This document shows positions 35,077-45,668 of a stretch of DNA of 64,000 bases, piece by piece. A program made the position numbers and the translations under genes. The notes beneath the pieces were generated by a model. That model saw only the letters and a program-made list of their open reading frames with translations, was not told where the DNA came from and did not search any database. The DNA lies in contig CM050450.1 in the NCBI GenBank assembly GCA_027563935.2, forward strand, positions 6,617,957-6,681,956, read 5' to 3'. Origin of the DNA: Costus lasius. Its lineage: Eukaryota > Streptophyta > Magnoliopsida > Zingiberales > Costaceae. Position 1 is the first letter of the stretch; each line of letters begins with the position of its first letter.

Positions 35077-37333
35077 ATGGAAGAAGGCTCCATGAGCCTT
35101 CCCTCGAGCCACCTGCTTGGTTCTGTTCCCGTATGCCTTCCTCTTCTGTCCATTCCCTTTCTTACCGTAGTAGATTTATATTTGGTCATTATCAATTGCT
35201 GTTTCTGCCTCAGTCTAGCCGATCTTAATTTGATACGGACCTTTTTAAATCAGATTCCTCTTTTTTTTCACTATTCTGTTTGATTTTTTTCTCTCCCAAA
35301 TCGAATTCGATTTTCACTTGATTTGATAATTCGATTTCTTTATCTGCCACAGAAGATGCTATCTACATTGGAAATTGTCGCTCTTCGATCATTTTGTTTC
35401 TAATGATAATTAACTGATAATATATTTTTACATGGGTTAGGAATTGATAATGTCGGGAATCGATCCCAAGACTGATAAATCACTGTCTTTATCATCTTTT
35501 TTATTTGCAATTGTGATTATATGAAATTAAAGCATGAATTATTTTCTTCGTGCAGGCTATGATTGCTGAAAAAAACCAAACGCCAGTGCTAGTCAATTTA
35601 GTAACCTCTTTATTCTTTCTACCAGATACTGAAACAGATTTATTATTATTTTTGATAAATGTTCGTGTCCAAATCTTGGTTTTTGCGGTACATTGTTCGA
35701 TTTCTCTTGTAGCCCAACTGCAAACTTGCAAGTCTTCCCACCATCCGAGAGTCCATATGGTATGCATGTTAATCACTTAAGGACATTTTTTTTTCCATAT
35801 ATTATATTGTGGTTGTGCATTGACTTGATGATTTTGCTGTAGACATATGAAATGAAAGGCTCATACCGCAGTTCGCAGCACCCACTTTCAAAACATTGTT
35901 CTTGGTTATGTTGAACTACTGGGGATTCCATTTTATTGTGTCAGATGACATGATAATGAGTTTTATCCAGTGAACCTTTTTGATTATTAGAATAGAATGG
36001 GTCTTGAAGGTTGAAATTTTCTTCTGCTCCTGACATGTACTTGTAACTTCCACGGACATCGTTAATCAATCTTTTTTCTGTATGTTTCTAGTGGTTGTTT
36101 TCTCAGTTTTAACTTAGTTTCAATGGGTTCAATGAGGTCTGAGTTAAGATCCATCTTGTTGTATGTCTCTTATCTTTTCTTTTTTGTATATGTCTCTTAT
36201 TTCTTATTTGCTAGTTTTATTGTGCTCACTCTGCCTTGTGATGATATGATTTTCAACTATGCAGGTGGACAAGAGCAAGACACAAATAGTTGGATAGGAC
36301 TATTTAGTATATCATCATACACCTCATATTTCAGTGTTGACATTGATGTGGTTGTAGGTCGAATTATTAGTTCAGTGTATCCTAAGTATGATTTTTCAAG
36401 GAAGATCGAAGCTAATCCTGATATGTGAGTTGCCCTTATGTTTCTATCACCTTATGTTAAGCCTATATAATTCTTGTTATTCCAGTTAGGCAGTTACTTG
36501 CTAAACTCAAATATGAAAGAGTAAAAGCGTGCAATGAAAATTTCAAAGGAAATCTGTTTAAATGCATAAGCTCTTGGCTCTGAGCTGATTTAATTATTTC
36601 CATTTCCTTTTATCAGTTGGTGGACTAGCTAAAAGTGTTTATAGAACAGCTTTTAGAAAATCATCCATAATATTTGCCTTTTCTAAAAGTACTTTGTTGC
36701 TTGGATATTTGTTTCTCCTGTCTGCATGTTCACTGTTCAGGGTTAAGAACTTTGGGAAATATAGCTTCCTTTGAATTAGCATTCAGTAGAAATTCGCAAT
36801 GCTAATATTCCATAATTGGATTTTGTGTATAGTTTATTAAATTGTTTAATGGTAAGCAGTCTGAAAATTTTCCCTGCTGTACAGCATACTTATTTCTACT
36901 GTTTTCAGTTTGGTTTAATTAACCTTGCATCTGATATTTTAGGTATGGTCCTGTTTGGATCTCCACTAAGTTGCTTTTTGTGCTTGCTGCCCTAGGAAAT
37001 TACGCCACTTACCTTATTCATAAAAGATGTGAACCAAATAGCGATTGGGAACTTGATGTCAGTTGTGTAAATTGGGCAGCATGTGCGATATACGGTTATG
37101 CAGTTGCTTTACCAGCTGCATTCTACTTCTTGCTGAAGTATTTTGGACATAATGCAAGGGAAGATTTGAAGTAAGTAAATATCATGATATACAAAACCAT
37201 ATTTTCTCAAGATATTTTGATTGACAGTCGTTTAATTTCTTTTCAGGTCTGGAATACCCTATCTGATCCAGGTGTAGATGCTAGATTTTGCCAGTATAGC
37301 AATCGAAGACCTAAGCCAGCATCGGCAGATTGA
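35077..37333 (+). pseudogene. Chimeric gene: truncated YIPF1-like (Yip1 domain) fused to PWP1 last exon
   Basis: Exons read as 35077-35130 (MEEGSMSLPSSHLLGSVP), ~35556-35603, 35713-35759 (NLQVFPPSE), 36265-36424 (WIGLFSISSYTSYF..) and 36943-37170. This is the plant YIPF1/2-like Yip1 family: Golgi/ER multi-spanning proteins that bind Rab GTPases. Two membrane segments are present (LLFVLAALGNYATYLI and the CAIYGYAVALPAAFYFLLKYF region); the family has five, so the last three are lost. At about 37155 the sequence switches to PWP1: AAGGGAAGATTTGAA, its intron 15 donor, intron and exon 16 (37247-37333). Read-through stops at DLK; if the PWP1 intron is spliced, ten out-of-frame residues (KSGIPYLIQV) are added. 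The PWP1 exon 16 reading itself is undamaged. Exon 2 and any exon between 35.76 and 36.26 kb are uncertain. Confidence 0.8.
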
Positions 37334-38055
37334 ACTTTAAAGTTTTGAGCAAAACGGTCCAATTTTTTTTTATACCTTATTAATTTTCTTTTCCCTACAA
37401 ACCAGGCATTTCCATTTCCTGAATCCCAGTGGTTTCAACTGCAAGAAATGTTCACACCTGATCATCCCAGGAGAAAATATAACCAAATAGGACTAGCTTG
37501 ATAGAGTGCAAGGCACGCATTCTTCATAAACAGGTGCTTTGCTATGTAAACGTTGTCACTACAAAAGTAAATTGCACCTTCCCCGACTTCGATAGTGTTC
37601 AATTAATTAAATGAACGTGGTGAGCTGTTGGGCATGTCCATGTTTTGCCTTGCTGTTCTGAAGCTTGTTTGCTGCTGTGAATTTGTCGAAATCTACAGAA
37701 TTGCTCTCATATGTTCATACATTGAGTTTTTACAGCGTTAAGATTCAAAAGAGAATTGTAATTACTAAGGGGGTGTCAGAGTTCTGACTAATTTTCTTTT
37801 GGAAGTTTTGGCAAAGTGCAAAATGAATAATAACCTTTACTGGTTTGATACTGTTGAATTGTCCGACATTGTAGCTAAAACAGATGAGGCGCTTCTCTGC
37901 CCACTGCCAGTGCGTTCTAACTTCTATATAATCTCACATTGCAGCAAAGATTAATTAAGAAAATAAAAGTAACTGCTTGTTTACTAGGGAGGAAAAAAAA
38001 AAGGAGAGAAAGAAAATTCTATTTTTTTTTTCTTCGTTTATTAGGAGGAAATGGA
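37334..38055 (+). repeat. PWP1 3' flank, unit 2 copy
   Basis: Collinear with 19433-20060: CCTGAATCCCAGTGGTTTCA, AATGAACGTGGTGAGC, GTCCGACATTGTAGCTAA, GATTAATTAAGAAAATAAAA. Its junction at the end (TTCTATATAATCTC) is empty of the Harbinger insertion, showing that insertion is specific to unit 1. Confidence 0.85.
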
Positions 38056-38089
38056 AAAAATGAGAATGGAAAACTCCACTCATTTTCCT

Positions 38090-39260
38090 TTCGTTGCCAC
38101 CTACTGCCTTACCTTGCCCTGTTCGCCTGCCACTTATCTTGCCCCATTCGCCTTGCTTGCCGCTTGCTGCCTCCTCATGGCTTGCCGGTTTGTCTGTCAC
38201 CCGTCTCTCCCATCTGCTTCATTGCTTGCCCTGCTTGTCTGCCTACCACCTACTACCTAACTCGCCCCATCCACCTTGCCTGCCGCCTACCTTACCTTGT
38301 CCGCCTTACTTGCTGCCTACCCGGCTCACCCCACCCGTTCGCCTCATCGCTGGCCCGATCGGTCTGCCTTGCTTGTTAGCCTCATCACTTGTCTCTCCCA
38401 TCCGCCTCGTCACCCGCCCCACCTATTCGCCTACCATCTACTGCCTACCTTGCCCTAGGGGTGTTCACGGACCCCAAATCCTGTCTTGAACTAATTAGAA
38501 TGGTTCGGCTATATTTCACACCGTTCCCGAACCAAAAAACCGGTTAACTGATTAACCGGTTAACTGATTTTTTGGTTCGATTAACCACCGATTTTTGGTT
38601 AACCGATTAAGAAAATTTTTTCTCCAATAATATTAAATATTAAATATATAAAATATAACTTTATATAATATTAAATATTATTATTTGATAATTAAATATA
38701 TAAAATAATTAAATTTTAAATTATAGTCAATAAGTTTCGAAGCCATGACTAGCTATCTTATAAAGTAATGTCTAACTATTATACTAGATAAATAATCAAT
38801 TTATAAACTTAGGTTATATATATACATATATTCGTTTTTCCCCGAATCATAACTGAACCGAACCATAAATTTATAAGCTAAAAACCAACCGTGAACTGAA
38901 CCGGTCAATTCGGTTAACCATCCAAGCGGTTCGGTTTGGTCGGTTAACCACGGTCTATCGGTTTTCTGATTTTTTTGAACTCCCCTACCTTGCCCCGTCC
39001 GCCTTGCCTGTCATCTGCCTGACGCCCACCTCACCCCTGTCCACCTTGCTTATCGCTTGTTGCCTACCTTGCTCGCCCCGCCTGTCCACCTCGTTGTTGG
39101 CTTAGTTCGTATGTGTTGCTTGTCAACCTTGTCGACTATCTCTGCCATCCGCCTTGTTGCCCACCCCTCTTGTCCGCCTGTGTCTGCCTCACCGTCCGCC
39201 TCCACTCTTGCCACTACCAAATTTTTTTTTCTCTTCTCTGTTCTCATGATTCATTTTTCC
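38090..39260 (+). repeat. Pyrimidine-rich CCTTGCCYGCCTGCC low-complexity tract, split by a MITE
   Basis: Degenerate tandem words such as GCCTGCCGCCTACCTTACC and CACCCGTTCGCC fill 38090-38455 and 38988-39210. Open frames here are compositional and not supported. The hAT-like MITE at 38456 interrupts it. Confidence 0.75.
38456..38987 (+). mobile_element. hAT-like MITE copy 2
   Basis: TAGGGGTGTTCACGG..GAACTCCCCTA, 532 bp, with a perfect 8-bp target duplication CCTTGCCC (38448-38455 and 38988-38995). Inner part rich in GGTTAACC and AT-rich core. An 8-bp duplication and TAGGGGTG end are typical of hAT elements. Confidence 0.9.
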
Positions 39261-39842
39261 CTTCCACCCGCTTTTCTTTCCTTCTAATTTTTTTTCCACT
39301 CATTTTCTATCCTTGCTATTAAATATAGCCGTCCCTGCTGGTTCGCTTGCATCGCCGTCTCTCCTTCTCCCCTGACATCCCTCCCCACCTCTCTATTTCC
39401 TTTTTGCCCTATTTCCTCTACTCAGCTGCAATGCACATGACTTCATTTTTTTTTCTCTAATTTTTTACCCTCTAATAAAACACAGCCTAAACCAAACAAG
39501 AACGTGGAACACGATAAAACAAAAACATAAGGGGCGAAGAGCACATAACATGTGCTAAATGGATCAGTGTAATATTTAAGCCCACTTTTAAAAATGCTAT
39601 GGATGGTAGCAGAGAAAGTACTCATTCCACCTATACTTAAGCACAAGTCTTTCATTACTCATGATTTAGTATATGATCTTTTTAAGTTCTTTAACTCAAC
39701 TCTATTAACTCTTTCACTATTTATTAATTACTTCAACTTAGGTCAGGCTACTTGAACCCATGTCGCTTGACGTCGCTCCCCCTTCAAATGGCACGACAGA
39801 CTTGCAAAGGATACGAAAGGGAGCCTGATGCCACACCCCCTC
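39261..39842 (+). repeat. Flank block shared among units
   Basis: Homologous to 44580-44930, 46090-46450 and 60580-60960 (ACACAGCCTAAACC.., GCTAAATGGATCAGTG, CTATGGATGGTAG, GTGGCACGACAG..CTTGCAAAGGATA). No coding potential. Confidence 0.7.
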
Positions 39843-39843
39843 T

Positions 39844-40050
39844 GGCGAAAAAATTGTGGCAGCAGAGTACCCAACCGCCGGCCAAAAAAGTTATGACACA
39901 GATTCATGAAATGAAATCCTAGATTTTGTGAAATCTAGGTATGCGTGTCATTTCACGAAACCATTCGTGAAATGCCGTGAGACAGTCGGGTACCCTGCTG
40001 CCATTGTTCAGCAGTTGGGTACCCAATCGCAAAAATTTTTTCCCCTCTGG
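39844..40050. mobile_element. Foldback element, ~205 bp
   Basis: GGCAGCAGAGTACCCAAC on the left matches the complement of GGGTACCCTGCTGCC on the right. The centre forms a second hairpin from ATTTCACGAAACCATTCGTGAAAT and CCTAGATTTTGTGAAATCTAGG. Absent from the corresponding place in other units. Class unknown; terminal region GCGAAAAAATT/AATTTTTTCCCC. Confidence 0.55.
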
Positions 40051-40500
40051 CCAAGCTGATAGAAAAATTAATATTTTTATCTATCTATTATCATAATTGT
40101 ACCACTATTATCATAAATATATTTATCTACAATGAGAAATTAATATTTTTAATATGATAGAAAAATTATCGACCATCATAGTAAAATTTTTTTACTGTAA
40201 TATTTTTATTAATTTTTTATAGTGCATAAATTTATCTATGATGATAATATTGGTATTATTGAATTACCTAAAATATATAAATTATATGAATATAATCTTT
40301 TTAAAACAAATATTTTTGCTAAGTATTTTTAGAACTTTATAAAAAAAAATTGGCAAATTTGCTCCTAACTGCCGCCCCTTCGCCCCTGGCCTGCGTCACT
40401 GCCGGCCTCTTCGTCAGCGTCGCTTGCAAGCTGGCGACGATGAAGGGTTTGCCGCATCACTGCTAGCCTCTTGATGTGACCCGGCTGAAAACTCCCAGGG
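40051..40500. other. AT-rich spacer upstream of lectin 2 promoter
   Basis: No gene recognised. AT-rich to ~40350 and then a GC-rich block (GCCCCTTCGCCCCTGGCC..) related to 47200-47290 and 61000-61100. Confidence 0.6.
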
Positions 40501-40705
40501 AATGGCACTGCATAGGAACTTACCCTTTTTCGGAGCGCTTGCTAACCTTTGCAACACAGACACGGCGCGTGATGCAAAAAAAATTGAGCGCGGCTTTGTA
40601 ATACTCTCGCAAACAATAAATCTCTGCCTCTGCTAACTCGCCGCTCCAGTATATCCTAAAGTGGACCAATCCAGCCAGTCAAATCACTTTATTTAATTGC
40701 CATCG

Positions 40706-40718
40706 TTGACTTAGTCAA
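40706..40718. promoter_or_regulatory. Inverted W-box pair upstream of lectin 2
   Basis: TTGACTTAGTCAA, 263 bp before the lectin 2 ATG. Same head-to-head pair as in other copies, with a 3-bp spacer instead of 4. Confidence 0.65.
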
Positions 40719-40924
40719 CCATTACATTTTACAATATTTTGTATTATAAATTGCAAAGACAGCTTTGTTCTTGTATCTTTACAGTTTACAGATCTTTACA
40801 GTTTACAGCACATGTAAACTGTAAAGTACCCTGCATTAAGATAATCTTCAGAGATTAGAAATAAAACTAAAAGTCAGGGACCAAATTGAAAGTTGTTGTA
40901 ATTGGCACGTCATTTTTTTCTCCC

Positions 40925-40930
40925 TATAAA
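40925..40930 (+). promoter_or_regulatory. TATA box of lectin 2
   Basis: CCCTATAAAGACGGATAGGG; TATAAA lies 51 bp before the ATG. The only lectin copy here with a consensus TATA box. Confidence 0.8.
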
Positions 40931-40980
40931 GACGGATAGGGAGCGGGAGCGCTGCTACCACATCACGTCTTTGTAAAACA

Positions 40981-41775
40981 ATGGCAGCCCTACTGCACCG
41001 TTCGCTTCTTATCGCCTCGCTCGTCCTCTTCCTCGCGGCCCGTTCCTCCGCCAACGAGGCCAACGTCCTCCTCACCGGCGACGTCCTCTCCACGGACAGC
41101 CAGCTTTCCTACGCCCGCGCCACTTTCGTCATGCAAGGCGACTGCAACCTCGTCCTCTACAACTTCGGCCATGGCTTTCAGTCCAACACCCACGGCGCAG
41201 GTGTCAACTGCACGCTCTCCCTCAGCGACCGCGGCCAGCTCATCATCACCAGATCCGACGGCTCGTTGGTTTGGACCTCGCCCACGGAAGGAGGCAGGAA
41301 GGACAAACAAGTGGGCCAGTACGCGGCCGTCCTCCGCCCCGACGAAGAGGTGGCCATCTACGGCCCGGCGCTCTGGTCCACCCCTGCTTTTACTTCCACC
41401 GCCGGAAGGCAGGAGGAGGCGGAGCTGGGGGAGATTCCAGCGGTGCGAAACGTCCTGTTCTCCTCGCAGACTCTGTACTCGGACGCGAGGCTTGCGAGCC
41501 GGGACTACACGTTTGTGATGGGGGAGGACTGCAACCTAGAGCTGAGCAAGGCGGCGACCGGCGTGGTGTGGCAGTCGGGGACGGCGGGGAGAGGGCAGCA
41601 TTGCTTCGCCCGGCTAGATCACCGCGGGCAGCTGGCCGTCGTCACGGATCACGACTACAAGGCGCTGTGGAGCAGCAACAGTGTGGCACCCGATGGTGAC
41701 TACGTGCTCATCCTTCAAATCAATGGCCAAGCTGTTATCTATGGACCCGTCGTCTGGTCCACGAGCTCCTCCTAG
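40981..41775 (+). CDS. Lectin 2: secreted two-domain GNA-type mannose-binding lectin
   Basis: Intronless, 264 aa. Signal peptide 1-24 (hydrophobic LLIASLVLFLAARSSA, cleavage after Ala24 predicted). Two bulb-type (GNA/B-lectin) domains: ~25-135 and ~155-262. Domain 1 has a complete mannose motif QxDxNxVxY at 52-60 and the paired Cys55/Cys77. Domain 2 keeps Cys184/Cys208 but its motif at 181-189 is GEDCNLELS, missing Gln, Val and Tyr. A second, partial motif in domain 2 (246-254) reads QINGQAVIY. A sequon NCT lies at 76-78. Family role: vacuolar or extracellular binding of mannose glycans, storage and defence against insects. Similar in layout to Araceae two-domain agglutinins. The cleavage loop between domains (~136-155) is variable, as in proproteins cut into two chains. 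Poly(A) signal AATAAA at 41816. Confidence 0.95.
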   Translation: MAALLHRSLLIASLVLFLAARSSANEANVLLTGDVLSTDSQLSYARATFVMQGDCNLVLYNFGHGFQSNTHGAGVNCTLSLSDRGQLIITRSDGSLVWTSPTEGGRKDKQVGQYAAVLRPDEEVAIYGPALWSTPAFTSTAGRQEEAELGEIPAVRNVLFSSQTLYSDARLASRDYTFVMGEDCNLELSKAATGVVWQSGTAGRGQHCFARLDHRGQLAVVTDHDYKALWSSNSVAPDGDYVLILQINGQAVIYGPVVWSTSSS

Positions 41776-41815
41776 CTGAAGAATGAACTCAAGTTGCTCT
41801 CCTGCTAAATCTGGC

Positions 41816-41821
41816 AATAAA
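41816..41821 (+). terminator. Poly(A) signal of lectin 2
   Basis: AATAAA 41 bp after the stop codon, conserved after each lectin copy (34464, 50611, 63172). Confidence 0.7.
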
Positions 41822-42062
41822 AGAATTGTAATCGAGTCTGTCAACCAAGAAATAATAAGAACATGCAATAAAATGCGATTCTCTGAAACCAGGCCCAAGT
41901 AAAATTGGGCCCATGAAGGCCTATAAGAAGCCCATGCAAATATTACTACACTCGATTCAAATTTTCTTAATTTCATACCAATTGAATCAATGTTTGCTTA
42001 TTAATTTTTAAATAAAACTAAATATAAACTTGAACTGAAATAATTTTGAATTATTTATAGAC

Positions 42063-42390
42063 TCTTACCCTCTGTTTCCTTGGAGGGAAGGAAAACTGTA
42101 AGGAATGAAAAACTACAAGGAAAAAAAAACTCCAGGGAAAAAAAAAATTCATATCTTATTTTCTTGGAAGGAAGAAAAAAAGAAAGAAAATTAATTTCGA
42201 AGGTCGAGCAAAGTGACGTTGTGTTTTCTTCAACTTTTCCGTCCGATTTGGACGAAAAAGTTTCAAAGGAAAAGTTACAAAATTTTCCATCTGTTTTTCT
42301 ACTCAAATTTTTCCTTTCACCGAAAGAAACAACAAAAAATTTATTTTTTTCTTTTCCCTCTAGTTTTCCTTCCAAGAAAACAGACCTTTA
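42063..42390. mobile_element. MITE-like foldback element after lectin 2
   Basis: Left CTCTGTTTCCTTGGAGGGAAG pairs with right CCTTCCAAGAAAACAGACC; arms extend inward through poly-purine/poly-pyrimidine stretches. About 325 bp, absent after lectin 1. Target duplication not certain. The long open frames on both strands come from the inverted arms. Confidence 0.65.
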
Positions 42391-42414
42391 GTTTATATTG
42401 ATTTACTCCTTCAC

Positions 42415-42638
42415 TTTCTTTCCTATTTATTAAATACATTGCAAATATATTTTTTTAAGTAATAAATAAGCGCCTGATTGGGATCCGAAACTCAAAGCGC
42501 CTGATTGCCCGTGCTTTATCGGACAAGATACGCTAAGGTATCAGGTTCGGACTTTCTAGAGGCCAGTGAATGGACGGAGCTGCCTGTTCCATTTGGTCGA
42601 CTGTGGCCGCGACACGAATTGAATTCCTTCGAGGCGCA
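42415..42638 (+). pseudogene. YIPF1 promoter/5' leader fragment, unit 2
   Basis: Matches the region upstream of the YIPF1-like gene at 34,720-34,940 and 63,640-63,875 (GCGCCTGATT.GGATCCGAAA, CTTTCTAGA.GCCAGTGAA, TGTTCCATTTGG, GGCCGCGACACGAATTGAAT). It breaks off at ~42638, where PWP1 intron 10 sequence (CAAATTGCATTGCTAAGATG) begins. No coding part of YIPF1 remains. Confidence 0.85.
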
Positions 42639-42752
42639 AAGTGCAAATTGCATTGCTAAGATGATGGTAAAATAGAGTTATTCGCCTAAGCTAAGGTAAA
42701 ATTGGAAGTTTCGTATTGCATTTGCTTTGAATAATTTAAATAAAACTAGAGT

Positions 42753-42890
42753 TTAAAATGCGTTTCTTTAGACAGAAAATTAGATGAAAAAAAATAGAAA
42801 ACATAATAAATCTAGACGCAAAATACTACTAGATTCAATATAATTTCCATTCTTTCTTTTTAGTTTTTCGTCTAAAAAAACACATAATAC
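42753..42890. mobile_element. Foldback MITE in the unit 3 PWP1 intron
   Basis: TGCGTTTCTTTAGACAGAAA at the left and TTTTTCGTCTAAAAAAACAC at the right form inverted ends; the reference intron lacks it. Similar small elements lie at 10938 and 47615. Confidence 0.55.
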
Positions 42891-43501
42891 ATGAAAAGTT
42901 ATCATATTTTGCCGATAATAAGCTTGTCTCTTTATGTCTATGCATGAAAAATCAAAATTATTTTATGCATTCGATTGTATGGATGATTTCATGAAATGAG
43001 GACAATAGAAAAGAATTGATTGCATTAATAATAATATTGTTTTATTTTTATTTGCATTTGTAATGCTTCTTTCCTCCTAAGCTTTCTTTAACTTGGTAAT
43101 CTAGCAGGTCTATATGTGCTGTAGAACTGCAATGTTGCATGAGAATGGAAAACTTTATCATATATATTACCTAACCTTTAGAAATTATTTCATGAAGATT
43201 TATGACTAAGATGGGGCTTAGTAACTAGTACATTACTTTTTTTCTAATTCTCTCAATAGCATGTTTAGTTCTTCTGTCCAAACATGTTGTTAATATGAAC
43301 CGGCAGAATAAACTAGAGTTTGTGGTTCGTCTAAGAAAAGAAACCTGCATTTTAGTGTTTATGTTGTTTCTCTTTTGGTTGGGAAGTCTTTCATTATATT
43401 TTTTGGCAGTCGAAGGATTTTTATAGCCTTGTTGCAGGATCCCAATCTTATTGTGGATTGAATAAAATAATGCTTACATTCCATTAATTGCATATGGATA
43501 T

Positions 43502-43812
43502 TAGGAGTGTTCACGGTTCAATTAATTGAACCGTGATCCCAAATTTTGTCCCGAATTAATTAGAACGGTTCAGCTATATTACAAACCGTTCTTAAACTAA
43601 AAAACTGATTAACCGATTAATCTGGTTCGGTTAACCACTGGTTTTTGGTTAACTGATTAAGAAAAATCTTTCTATAATAATATTAAATATATAAAATATT
43701 AAATACAACGTGTATATAATATTCAATATATAAAATAACTAATAATTAATTTTTAAATTATAGTCAATAAACTTCAAATCCATGACTTACTATCTCACAA
43801 AACAATGTTTAA

Positions 43813-43881
<69 letters not shown>

Positions 43882-44064
43882 GGTCGGTACGGTTAATCGG
43901 TAAAAAAATTTTTTCCGAATCATAACTGAACCGAACCATAAATTTATAAGCTAAAAACCAATCATGAACTGAACCGATCCATTCGGTTAACGGGCTATTT
44001 AGTTCGGTTCGGTCAATTAATCACAGTTTTTTAGTTTTTTGATTTTTTTTTTTAAACACGCCTA
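43502..44064 (+). mobile_element. hAT-like MITE copy 3, with (TA)n core
   Basis: TAGGAGTGTT..AACACGCCTA, 563 bp, flanked by perfect 8-bp duplication ATGGATAT (43494-43501 and 44065-44072), which is the PWP1 exon 11 start. Contains a long (TA)n tract (43816-43880). Confidence 0.92.
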
Positions 44065-44106
44065 ATGGATATGAGATCTAGTACACAAGCCTTGGAAGAA
44101 TAGTCT

Positions 44107-44930
44107 AAGGCTGTGTTGAGTAGGAAGGAAAGAATGTGGGAAGAAAAGAAAAGTAAGAAGGAAAGGAATTGTAATAGGTTTTCCTCTTTTTGTTTATTTA
44201 GGCCGTGTCTAGGAACGAACCACAGTTAAAAAAAGAAAAGATGATTTAATTATTATTTCCGTTGTCAAAGCAATAATTAAAGCATGTTTTCTTTCTTTTT
44301 CGCCTTGGATTCCTTTGATTGTGTTCAATTAATTAAATGAACGTGGTGAGGTGTTAAACTTGTCCATGTTTTGCCTTGCTGCTCTGAAGCTTGTTTCCTG
44401 CTGTGAATTAGACGATATCTACATAAATGCTCTCATATGTTCATACATTGAGTTTTTACAGCGTTAAGATTCAAAAGAGAACTATAATTACTAAGGGGGT
44501 ATCAGAGTTCTGACTGTAATTGTCCGACATTATAGCTAAAACAGATGAGGCGCTTCTCTGGCCACTGCTAGTGCGTTCTATATAATCTCTCATAAGCAAA
44601 GATTAATTAAGAAAATAAGAGTAAAAGAACAAAACGTGAACACAAGAAAGCAAATACAAAAGGGGTAGGAGGAGATAGCATGTGCTAAATGGATCAGTGA
44701 AATATTTAAAGCCCGAAGATGCTATGGATAGTTGTAGAGAGAGTACTCATTGTGCCTACACTTAAACACACTTAACTCTTTTATTATCCATACTTGATTA
44801 AGTATTTGATCTTTTTTGAGTTCTCTACTCAAATTTGACTCAATTAACTCTTTTACTATCCATTAATTACTTCAACTCCGTCACCCTACTCCCCCTTAGA
44901 GTGGCACCACAGGCAGGCATGTGAAGGATA
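44107..44930 (+). repeat. PWP1 3' flank pieces, unit 3 first copy
   Basis: After a short AT/purine-rich block (44107-44300), the flank blocks AATGAACGTGGTGAG, CTGAAGCTTGTTTCCTGCTG, GTCCGACATTATAGCTAA and GATTAATTAAGAAAATAAGA appear, followed by the GTGGCACCACAG..GAAGGATA block, ending at the copia fragment. Confidence 0.8.
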
Positions 44931-44932
44931 GA

Positions 44933-45111
44933 AACAAGGAAACAGTAGCTCAGTCAACAACAGAAGCTGAATATATAGCAGCAACTACAGCTACAAGCCA
45001 AACTACATGGCTTAGAAGAATATTCTCAGATATGGGTCAAGATCAGATGGAGCCTACTATTATCCACTATGATAATAAATCAGCTATAGCCATTGCCAAG
45101 AATCTAGTATG
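44933..45111 (+). pseudogene. Ty1/copia RNase H fragment, first copy
   Basis: Encodes ETVAQSTTEAEYIAATTA..WLRRIFSDMG..IIHYDNKSAIAIAKN, the C-terminal RNase H of copia pol. It is cut off after AKN by the tandem-duplication junction. Confidence 0.88.
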
Positions 45112-45138
45112 GAGCCTACTATTATCCACTATGGATAT

Positions 45139-45453
45139 TAGGAGTGTTCACGGTTCAGTTAATCGAACTGTGACTCTACATTTTGTCCCGAATTAATTAG
45201 AACGGTTCGATTATATTACAAACCATTCCCAAACTAAAAAACTGATTAACCGATTAATCTGCTTCGGTTAACCACTGGTTTTTGGTTAACTGATTAAGAA
45301 AAATCTTTCTCTAATAATATTAAATATATAAAATATTAAATACAACATGTATATAATATTCAATATATAAAATAACTAATAATTAATTTTTAAATTATAG
45401 TCAATAGATTTCAAATCCATGACTTACTATCTCACAAAACAATGTTTAACTTA

Positions 45454-45487
<34 letters not shown>

Positions 45488-45668
45488 GGTCTGTACGGTT
45501 AATCGGTGAAAAAATTTTTTCCGAATCATAACTGAACCGAACCATAAATTTATAAGCTAAAAACTAATCATGAACTGAACCAATCCATTCGGTTAACCGG
45601 CCATTTAGTTCGGTTCGATTGATTAATCACAGTTTTTTAGTTTTTTAAATTTTTTTTTAACACCCCTA
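45139..45668 (+). mobile_element. hAT-like MITE copy 4 (duplicated with its segment)
   Basis: TAGGAGTGTTCACGG..AACACCCCTA, 530 bp. ATGGATAT on both sides (45131-45138, 45669-45676), inherited from copy 3 by segmental duplication and not by a new insertion. Shorter (TA)n tract. Confidence 0.88.

Larger units (their letters stand above)
42639..44106 (+). pseudogene. PWP1 fragment (intron 10 and start of exon 11), unit 3
   Basis: 42639-43493 follows PWP1 intron 10 (16,975-18,000) with indels. After the hAT-like MITE, 44065-44106 matches the exon 11 start (ATGGATATGAGATC.AGTACACAAGCC) but has an early stop (TAG in the EEW position). The acceptor AG is lost (GCAT instead of GCAG). Remaining exons are absent; 3' flank resumes at ~44310. 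A ~140-bp foldback MITE (about 42753-42890) interrupts the intron piece. Confidence 0.85.

Noticed and set aside
37939..38489. Overlapping 131-146-codon frames in the pyrimidine-rich tract
   Set aside because: Leu/Pro/Cys-rich translations of low-complexity CCTTGCC repeats, interrupted by the MITE.
42055..42401. Frames of 103-106 codons on both strands after lectin 2
   Set aside because: Produced by the inverted poly-purine arms of a MITE.
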